Below, in pieces: positions 1 through 5,381 of a stretch of 6,058 nucleotides of DNA; position 1 is the stretch's first letter, and each line of letters begins with the position of its first letter. The stretch covers positions 1-6,058 of the forward strand of contig DBDQ01000095.1 in assembly GCA_002293665.1 (NCBI GenBank). Reading direction: 5' to 3'. The notes under the pieces were generated by a model. The model ran no database searches, was not told the DNA's origin, and saw nothing but the letters and a program-made list of their open reading frames with translations. The position numbers and the translations under genes are program-made. Origin of the DNA: Alistipes sp. UBA928 (lineage in GTDB: Bacteria; Bacteroidota; Bacteroidia; Bacteroidales; Rikenellaceae).

Positions 1-2
1 TC

Positions 3-242
3 AAGGCCGACCCGTTCCAGATTCTCGACCGCAATGGCGTTGGTCAACTCATCCGCGAGGCTGTGTTCAAAGGCCGCGGCACGAAAGATCATTTGAAATG
101 CGGCATCTGCGGCGAACACGGCGGCGAACCCTCGTCGGTCGAGTTCTGCCACTTCGCGGGGCTCAACTACGTGTCGTGCTCGCCCTTCCGCGTACCCATT
201 GCCAAACTCTCAGCTGCCCACGCCGCCCTGAGCGAGCAGTAG
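3..242 (+). CDS. ppdK: Pyruvate, phosphate dikinase, C-terminal end (5' end outside window)
   Basis: These are the last 79 codons and the TAG stop of pyruvate, phosphate dikinase, a cytoplasmic enzyme that interconverts pyruvate, ATP and phosphate with PEP, AMP and pyrophosphate. In the visible part, GVGQLI is followed by ICGEHGGEPSSVEFCH and then YVSCSPFRVPIAKL, which are the classic closing motifs of the PEP-utilising TIM-barrel domain. The Cys of ICGEH (codon 108-110) matches the catalytic proton-donor Cys of the family (Cys502 in enzyme I, Cys831 in Clostridium symbiosum PPDK, from memory). The frame is open to the left edge, so most of the protein lies outside. The related PEP synthase is less likely because the GEHGGEPSSVEF wording is PPDK-like. 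It converges with the minus-strand genes and is followed 12 nt later by a strong hairpin. Confidence 0.95.
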   Translation, partial: KADPFQILDRNGVGQLIREAVFKGRGTKDHLKCGICGEHGGEPSSVEFCHFAGLNYVSCSPFRVPIAKLSAAHAALSEQ

Positions 243-253
243 GGTAGTAATAC

Positions 254-304
254 CACAAAGATAAGAGAGCCCCGAAATTATTTCGGGGCTCTCTTATCTT
301 TGTG
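254..304. terminator. Perfect 24-bp hairpin, probable bidirectional terminator
   Basis: The left arm (254-277) and right arm (281-304) are exact reverse complements over 24 bp, with a 3-nt TTA loop at 278-280. The core is GC-rich (GAGAGCCCCG paired with CGGGGCTCTC). The outer stem is A-rich on the left and T-rich on the right, so both strands yield a GC hairpin followed by a U-rich stretch (TTATCTTT). It starts 12 nt after the ppdK stop and lies 57 nt beyond the end of the last minus-strand ORF, between convergent units. This is the expected place for a shared intrinsic terminator. Function is inferred from structure and position. Confidence 0.85.
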
Positions 305-361
305 TAAGCTATTTTACGGTCTTCTCCTGAGAACTCTGCGGCGAAGATTGGAGCCATCCAC

Positions 362-517
362 TCAACCTGCATCACCCGAGTCGATAAACCTACCCATCTC
401 TTCGTGGGATATAACACGACTGGCGCGATAGTCTTCCAATCCCTTAATGGCGGCTGCAATACGCTCCTCGCGTGTATGTGCAAGTCCGGGAATGCGGTCA
501 GGAACCTGAGCAGGCAT
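362..517 (-). CDS. Small antitoxin-like hypothetical protein (51 aa)
   Basis: This ORF runs from an ATG at 517-515 to a TGA at 364-362 and starts 17 nt after the stop of the BASS gene. The start is preceded by a run of A (TCGAAAAAAATG), which suits Bacteroidota initiation. The product is a short charged helical protein: after a Pro-rich start it has REERIAAAIKGLEDYRASR, then VISHEEMGRFIDSG. The pattern of a predicted helix, a short basic turn, SHEE and a final helix recalls the C-terminal half of small RelB/Phd-type antitoxins. No DNA-binding half and no convincing toxin gene are visible. Codon use looks less GC-biased than in the large neighbours. It could be a real small protein, an antitoxin remnant, or chance. 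The same frame is also open upstream through the end of the BASS gene. Confidence 0.45.
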   Translation of the reverse strand: MPAQVPDRIPGLAHTREERIAAAIKGLEDYRASRVISHEEMGRFIDSGDAG

Positions 518-547
518 TTTTTTCGATAATGTAGTTATTTTTTTCGA
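516..547. repeat. Pair of 11-bp direct repeats spaced 21 bp
   Basis: The plus-strand word ATTTTTTTCGA occurs at 516-526 and again at 537-547, exactly 21 bp apart start to start. On the minus strand these read TCGAAAAAAAT. The first copy in transcription order contains the last codons of the BASS gene and the T of its TAA stop; the second contains the A-run and the AT of the small ORF's ATG. A short tandem duplication or simple A-tract convergence could explain it. Any regulatory role is speculative. Confidence 0.7.
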
Positions 548-1428
548 GATTTGAGCCAAAGCTGCGTGCTGTTGAATATCGTCTGCCAAAGGACGTATGC
601 GGCGGGAGCTATCGAGCTCACGGGGTTGAGATAGCTTTGGGCGAGCCATATCGCCAAAACGGTGTTTTTCTGTCCCAGCGCCTGTCCGCCCGCCATCGTT
701 TCGCCGTAGCGTCGGCCGATCCACTTCCCGGCGAAAAACTGCACGAGACACAGCACCAGCGACACGCCGGCCAGCGAGAGTCCCTTCGCCAAACTAAGCT
801 GCGACTGTGTGGCGACAAAGTTCACGACCTGCGCCGTGGTGGTGGTCAGCGCCACGATCCACAGATAGAACGACACCATTCCGAGCCGTTGAATACCATC
901 GGTAAGGCGCGGCGCGATCCGCCGGAGCACGAGCGCCGCCACGAACGGCATCACGATCACCGGGATCACCCGACCGAGGATAGTGGCGAACTCCTCCCCG
1001 AACGACATCTCGCCCGAAGGGTTGACTATCAGAAAGAACAGCGGCGCAGTCAACGCCACGGCAAAATTGACCACAAGCGAATACGAAAGCATCGTCGGCA
1101 CCCGAGCGCCGAGCATCGAGGCGACCACCACTGCCGACGAAGCCGTCGGTGCCAGCACGCATATCATAGCGCCCTGCGCCACATCGACGTCGAACAGCCG
1201 CACCAAAGCGTAGGCCGCTGCGCTCACAACCATCTGGAACCCCAACAGCGCGGCATGCAGTCCCGTGAGGCGCATCTCGCGAAGCCTCACTCCGCAGAAC
1301 GGAATGAAAAGCATTGCAAAGATCAGGTAGGGCGTCAGAAACCCCCACTGTCCCAGTTGGTGGTGGAACACTCCCCCGACGATCATCGCCGCGGGCATCA
1401 TGAATGTCCGAAGGTTGCCGTTCGACAT
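535..1428 (-). CDS. BASS-family (bile acid:sodium symporter-like) transporter
   Basis: This is an inner-membrane secondary transporter of the bile acid:sodium symporter (SBF) superfamily, about 297 aa with roughly ten hydrophobic segments, the usual size. The substrate is unknown; relatives carry bile acids, keto acids, pantothenate-type acids or other organic anions. Two family landmarks are visible: APTASSAVVVASMLGA (about residues 93-108), which fits the broken helix TM4, and GQALGQKNTVLAIWLAQ (about 248-264), which fits the second broken helix TM9. TM9 normally carries the sodium-binding E..GxQN pattern; here a Lys stands just before the Asn. I chose the ATG at 1428-1426, 5 nt after the yqeY stop; a GTG immediately upstream (1431-1429) would add one residue. 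No clear Shine-Dalgarno is seen, and the gene is probably translated by coupling to yqeY. It ends in AAA AAA TAA within a seven-A run. Confidence 0.88.
   Translation of the reverse strand: MSNGNLRTFMMPAAMIVGGVFHHQLGQWGFLTPYLIFAMLFIPFCGVRLREMRLTGLHAALLGFQMVVSAAAYALVRLFDVDVAQGAMICVLAPTASSAVVVASMLGARVPTMLSYSLVVNFAVALTAPLFFLIVNPSGEMSFGEEFATILGRVIPVIVMPFVAALVLRRIAPRLTDGIQRLGMVSFYLWIVALTTTTAQVVNFVATQSQLSLAKGLSLAGVSLVLCLVQFFAGKWIGRRYGETMAGGQALGQKNTVLAIWLAQSYLNPVSSIAPAAYVLWQTIFNSTQLWLKSRKK
538..544 (-). other. Possible -1 slippery heptamer A_AAA_AAA before the BASS stop codon
   Basis: Read on the minus strand in the BASS frame, the last codons are CGA AAA AAA TAA, so the A7 run forms A_AAA_AAA with the stop directly after it. 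A -1 shift here would continue at 538 as ATA ACT ACA and stay open to the TGA at 364-362. That would add 58 residues and fuse the small antitoxin-like ORF to the transporter C-terminus. No downstream stimulatory stem-loop was identified, so use of the site is unproven. Confidence 0.3.
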
Positions 1429-1433
1429 CACTT

Positions 1434-1883
1434 TCAGGCGAGCAGTTCGCGAACTTTTGCCGATATGCGGCCCCCGTCGGCCTGTCCTGCGAGGCGTTTC
1501 GAGGCGACTCCCATCACACGGCCCATATCCTGCGGTCCCGATGCGCCCACCTCGGCTATCACAGCCCGGAGCGCAACGACAAGTTCGTTGTCCGACAGCG
1601 CACGCGGCAGAAACTCACGCAGCACTTCGACCTGCGCCATCTCTTCGTCGGCGAGGTCGGCGCGCCCCTGTGTGCGGTAGATTTCGGCCGACTCGGCACC
1701 CTGTTTGGCGAGCTTGCCGATGATTTTGAGCGTGTCGGCATCGGGCAGCTCGTCGATGCTCACACCGGCGGTCTTTGCCTCGAGGATGTACTTTTTCACA
1801 TTGCGCAGGGCGGCGAGGCGAATGGGCTCCTTGGCCTTCATTGCCTCCATGATCCCCTGGCTGATCTGTTTTTCGAGTGTCAT
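1434..1883 (-). CDS. yqeY: GatB/YqeY domain-containing protein
   Basis: This is a complete 149-aa cytoplasmic protein of the YqeY family, which resembles the helical C-terminal tail of the GatB subunit of the tRNA-dependent amidotransferase. Its cellular role is not well defined; tRNA binding is suspected from the GatB likeness. Visible hallmarks are the N-terminal helix with AMKAKEPIRLAALRNVKK (about residues 14-31), the central block EEMAQVEVLREFLPRAL, and the C-terminal block GPQDMGRVMGVASKRL with GGRISAKVRELL. The length is normal for the family. Its ATG (1883-1881) overlaps the TGA of the upstream symporter gene by 4 nt (ATGA), which implies translational coupling, and the BASS transporter gene begins 2-5 nt after its stop. 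In many Bacteroidota I recall yqeY next to ftsZ, so this setting may be lineage-specific. Confidence 0.93.
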   Translation of the reverse strand: MTLEKQISQGIMEAMKAKEPIRLAALRNVKKYILEAKTAGVSIDELPDADTLKIIGKLAKQGAESAEIYRTQGRADLADEEMAQVEVLREFLPRALSDNELVVALRAVIAEVGASGPQDMGRVMGVASKRLAGQADGGRISAKVRELLA

Positions 1884-3355
1884 TTTCGTTTGGTTATTAT
1901 TGTTAGTCCAATTATCGTGAAAAGGGCGTTCATTATGAGCAGTTCATAGCCGAAACGGTAGCCGCCCAGCCACGCCTCGGAGCCGAGGTCGAGCACGAGG
2001 CACAGCGCCGGCGAGACGATCGCTACGAGCGGCACCAGTCGATCGTTCACCTTGCGCCGAGTGGCCATGCCAAAGGCGAACATTCCCAGGATCGGGCCGT
2101 AGGTGTAGCTCGCCAACACATACACGGCGTCGATAACGCTGGTGTGGGCCAGCGCCCGGAAAGCCATGATGACCGCCGCCATTGCCACGGCCATGCCTGC
2201 GTGTACCCTACGCCGCGTGCGAGCCAACCGTGCACCCATATCACTTTCTTCGGCACATTTAAATCCTCCGTCGGCGTTCCGACTCCAAATATCGACCGTG
2301 AAAGAGGTCGTGAGAGCCGTGAGAGCCGACCCCGCCGCCGAGTATGTCGACGCGATCAGCCCCAGCGCGAAAACCACACCCACCACTGGCGGAAGTCCTC
2401 CGGCCGTCGCCACGAAAGGGTAGAGTTCGTCACCGGTGGCCGGAACCGCAAGTCCGCGCGCCCCGACGTAGAGGTTGAGCAGCACACCGAGCCCGAGGAA
2501 CATGGCGATCACGACGAACTGCGCAATGCCGCTCGCCACAAAGTTCTTCTGCGAGTCGCGCGGAGTGCGGCAACTTAGCGGCAACTGCATCATATCCTGA
2601 TCGAGGCCCGTCATGGCGACCACAATGAACAGCCCCGAGAAAAATTGCTTAAAAAAATAGCGCCGGTCGTTTACATCGTCGAAAAACCACACGCGCGACA
2701 TACCGCTGTCTCTCACGGCCGCCACCATCTCCCCGAAGTCGAACCCCAATTCGCGCGCGATGAACCATATCGAGAGTCCTACGCTCGCCAACAGGCACAG
2801 CGTCTTCAATCCGTCCGTCCACACTATCGCCCTCACACCACCGCGACGGGTGTAGAGCCACACAAGCCCCGGCAGCAGCAGCGCGTTCACGGCGAACGGC
2901 ACCCCGAGAGGATCGAATACGAGCAGTTGCAACACCAGGCACACAAGATAGACCTTGAGGCCCGCGCCCAACAGCTTGCTCACAAAGAAAAACCACGCCC
3001 CCGTGCGATGGCTCGCCTCGCCGAACCTCTCGTCCAAATATTCGTACACCGACACCACGCGCCTCCGGTAGAGCATCGGCACCAGCACGTATGCGATCAC
3101 AAGATAGCCGCACACAAACCCCATCGCCATCTGAAGGTAGGCCCAGCCGCTCGCTCCCACCATGCCAGGCACCGACACGAATGTTACCCCCGACATGGGC
3201 GCTGCGATCATGCCCAGCGCCACGGCCCACCACGGCGAACGGCGGTTGCCCGTGAAGAAAGTGGCGTTGTCGGCCCTGCGTCCCGTCCACCACGCCACGG
3301 CAAAAAGAAGGGCGAGGTAACAGGCGGTGGTGGCGATTATGGCGTACGGCGACAT
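1880..3355 (-). CDS. Sodium:solute symporter family (SSS/SLC5) transporter
   Basis: This is a 491-aa multi-spanning inner-membrane protein of the sodium:solute symporter family, which uses the sodium gradient to import sugars, amino-sugar acids, organic acids or similar small solutes. Family signs: GNRRSPWWAVALGMIAAPM then GVTFVSVPG (about 36-64) for TM1, VVSVYEYLDERFG (100-112), GGVRAIVWTDGLKT (172-185), TGLDQDMMQ (249-257), and STYSAAGSALTALTTSFT (336-353) before VDIW for TM8, where the Na2 sodium site lies. By eye, one of the two adjacent Na2 Ser positions of vSGLT is kept (S339) and the next is Ala (A340). The start ATG follows CTCAAAAATG and lies 19 nt after the GH20 stop; the 3' end overlaps yqeY by 4 nt. 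Placement directly after NamZ-like and GH20 genes suggests an amino-sugar substrate such as MurNAc or GlcNAc. That is inference; the family assignment is firm. Confidence 0.93.
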   Translation of the reverse strand: MSPYAIIATTACYLALLFAVAWWTGRRADNATFFTGNRRSPWWAVALGMIAAPMSGVTFVSVPGMVGASGWAYLQMAMGFVCGYLVIAYVLVPMLYRRRVVSVYEYLDERFGEASHRTGAWFFFVSKLLGAGLKVYLVCLVLQLLVFDPLGVPFAVNALLLPGLVWLYTRRGGVRAIVWTDGLKTLCLLASVGLSIWFIARELGFDFGEMVAAVRDSGMSRVWFFDDVNDRRYFFKQFFSGLFIVVAMTGLDQDMMQLPLSCRTPRDSQKNFVASGIAQFVVIAMFLGLGVLLNLYVGARGLAVPATGDELYPFVATAGGLPPVVGVVFALGLIASTYSAAGSALTALTTSFTVDIWSRNADGGFKCAEESDMGARLARTRRRVHAGMAVAMAAVIMAFRALAHTSVIDAVYVLASYTYGPILGMFAFGMATRRKVNDRLVPLVAIVSPALCLVLDLGSEAWLGGYRFGYELLIMNALFTIIGLTIITKRK

Positions 3356-3374
3356 TTTTGAGTTAAGAGTGATG

Positions 3375-5381
3375 CTATCTGATCTTCAGGGGTTGAATGA
3401 TGGTAAAAGTTTCGCCGTTGTAGGGCGATTCGCTTACTATGCGAATTGCTTTCACGGGACGATCCGGGGTGAGAGTTGCCTTCAGATCGTGCATGCGGGC
3501 GGCAGTCTCGAAAGTCGAACCGTCGTAGCTCACCTCGACCCGCCCGACGGGGACGCCTCCTCGTTGCAGGTGATCGTAACCCGTCTTGATGTCGATGCGC
3601 GATGCCGTGACCGGCTCGGCAAACGTCCACAGCAGCCAGTCGCCCTCACCCACGGAGCGGGTGGTGCGCGCGGCGCCCGAATAGCCCGACACCCGCGAGA
3701 AAGGATCGCGTTCACGCGCTGTCATAGAACTTGTGAAACTCACGGCAGGAGTCTTCAGCCGCGCGAGGCCGGGATCGGGCACAGGCTCGGCGGCGCGGTA
3801 AGCTATGCCCATCGCCGCAAGGCGTTCGAGATGCGACGGGGCGTCGTCAAAACCTCCGGGCCGCGGCGAACGCTGCGTCAGACGCCGCTCGAAATCGTCC
3901 CATGAGCGCCGCGTGGCGGGTGCCCATCCCACCTCGGCGAGGGCGCACACACGCGGAAAAAGTTGGTAGTCGACGTAGCCGGGCCCGTTCTCAAGACCGA
4001 GTTCGTGAAAAAGCGTTGCCTCCACGCCGCGAAGGTTGGCCTGCGCGGCAGTGGTGAACCCCAGCGCCGCCGGCGAGAACGAGTAGACCTTCTCGAGGGT
4101 CACTATCCCCGCCCAGATGTGGCCAATGTCGCGCGGCGACTGACGCATGTCGAAGTAGAAGTACTCGCCCGCGCAGACTACGGTGGGGTAGCCGTCGGCG
4201 GCCACGCGCTTCGCCGCGGCAAGGCTTTCCCATCCCCACACCGTGGTCGATCGTGCTATTCCGCCACCCGCCGCGGCTTCGTTCCACACCCCGGCGTTCT
4301 TGCCGTGACGTGCGGCGATCTCTATGACCCGCGCCATGAAAATATCCTGCAAACGCGCCGCGTCGGTAATACCCCGCTCGGCCATCAGCGCCTTGCAGTG
4401 GGGACACGCCCGCCACGCCCCCGTCTCCACCTCGTCGCCGCCGAGGTGGAACGTCTTCGAAGGAAATAGCGCCGCCACCTCGCGGATTATGCTGTCGAGC
4501 ATGGCGTAGTTCTCCTCGCGCGCCACACACCACACGTTGCGCGTGTCGTAGCCGCCGCTCGCGGTGAGGTCGGGCGTGTAGCCGCACAGTATCTCGGGGT
4601 AGGCTATGGCTGCTGCGCGGCTGTGGCCCGGCAGGTCGATCTCCGGTATCACCTCCACTCCGCGCACGGCGGCGTAGGCCACCACTTCGCGAATCTCGTC
4701 TTGGGTGTAGAAGCCGCCGTACTTCGTGTCCCACTCGCCGTAGACCGGGAATACGGGTGAGTCTCCACCCCTCCATGCTCCGATCTCGGTCAGCCGCGGG
4801 TAACTTTTTATCTCAATGCGCCACCCCTCGTCGTCGGCCAGATGCCAGTGGAATTTATTGATCTTGTGGCGAGCGATGTTGTCGATCAGGCGCATCACCT
4901 GCTCCTTGGGCACGAATGTGCGCGCCACGTCGAGCATCACGCCACGATACTCCATCGCCGGCCAGTCCTCGATTGTGACGACGGGCAGTGTGAACTGTGC
5001 CGAAGGTGTGCCGGTACTGCCGCTGTAAACCTCTGCCGGAAAGAGTTGCATCAGCGTCTGGATGCCGTTCCACACCCCGCCGTAGTCGCGGCCCGCCACT
5101 ACTACGCGTTCGGGTGCCACGGTGAGACGGTAGCCTCCGGCGGGAAGATCGCTCGCACCGTCGAGAGTCAGTCGCACACGCCCTCCGGGGATCGCCCCTT
5201 CGAGGTAATCTGCGAGTGGTGCAAGTTCGCCGTGGGTCGCCTCGATCACCCGGTAGGGTATCAGCGCCACGAATCCCTCGCCCCATTCTACCGAGACCGG
5301 TTGCGGGATTAGGTTTTGTGCCGCCGCCGGAGCTGTACACAGCAGTGCGAGCGCACCGAATATGCCTAATGTTCTATTCAT
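3375..5381 (-). CDS. Secreted GH20 beta-N-acetylhexosaminidase with C-terminal beta-sandwich-like domain
   Basis: This is a 668-aa glycoside hydrolase family 20 enzyme that releases terminal GlcNAc/GalNAc by substrate-assisted catalysis. Residues 1-21 form a signal peptide (MNRTLGIFGALALLC then TAPAAA before QN), with no proper lipobox, so the periplasm is likely. An N-terminal GH20b-like domain spans about 24-140 and the TIM barrel about 143-500. Visible active-site elements: R146 in EYRGVMLD, HWHLADDEGWR (178-188), H253 in DLPGHS, catalytic D316-E317 in HLGGDEV, W366 in VWNEA, WGWE at 382-385, and Y409/D411. At ATLFHE (455-460) the usual Trp is F458, followed by E460. Residues about 545-668 look like an F5/8-type or related beta-sandwich. 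I chose the ATG at 5381-5379 because it gives a clean signal peptide and overlaps the NamZ stop by 8 nt; an in-frame start 23 codons upstream gives an implausible N-terminus. Likely substrates are peptidoglycan fragments, but host or chitin-type glycans are possible. Confidence 0.95.
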   Translation of the reverse strand: MNRTLGIFGALALLCTAPAAAQNLIPQPVSVEWGEGFVALIPYRVIEATHGELAPLADYLEGAIPGGRVRLTLDGASDLPAGGYRLTVAPERVVVAGRDYGGVWNGIQTLMQLFPAEVYSGSTGTPSAQFTLPVVTIEDWPAMEYRGVMLDVARTFVPKEQVMRLIDNIARHKINKFHWHLADDEGWRIEIKSYPRLTEIGAWRGGDSPVFPVYGEWDTKYGGFYTQDEIREVVAYAAVRGVEVIPEIDLPGHSRAAAIAYPEILCGYTPDLTASGGYDTRNVWCVAREENYAMLDSIIREVAALFPSKTFHLGGDEVETGAWRACPHCKALMAERGITDAARLQDIFMARVIEIAARHGKNAGVWNEAAAGGGIARSTTVWGWESLAAAKRVAADGYPTVVCAGEYFYFDMRQSPRDIGHIWAGIVTLEKVYSFSPAALGFTTAAQANLRGVEATLFHELGLENGPGYVDYQLFPRVCALAEVGWAPATRRSWDDFERRLTQRSPRPGGFDDAPSHLERLAAMGIAYRAAEPVPDPGLARLKTPAVSFTSSMTARERDPFSRVSGYSGAARTTRSVGEGDWLLWTFAEPVTASRIDIKTGYDHLQRGGVPVGRVEVSYDGSTFETAARMHDLKATLTPDRPVKAIRIVSESPYNGETFTIIQPLKIR

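Noticed and set aside
163..372. A minus-strand frame starting MQVEW that overlaps the small ORF stop like a toxin gene after an antitoxin
   Set aside because: Only the first few residues resemble RelE/ParE starts; it then runs through the terminator hairpin and antisense to ppdK codons with no toxin-like content.
637..1680. A 347-codon plus-strand open frame antisense to BASS and yqeY
   Set aside because: The translation is rich in Arg, His and Pro without any domain pattern, typical of a shadow frame in GC-rich DNA, and it spans two well-supported opposite-strand genes.
2649..2658. T7 run on the coding strand in the symporter gene (Tyr-Phe-Phe codons) as a possible frameshift or phase-variation tract
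   Set aside because: The frame on both sides continues the SSS family pattern, the run is short, and YFFKQFF is normal membrane-protein composition.
2645..3361. A 238-codon plus-strand open frame antisense to the symporter
   Set aside because: It has low-complexity Arg/His/Pro composition and lies entirely inside a clear SSS gene, so it is a shadow.
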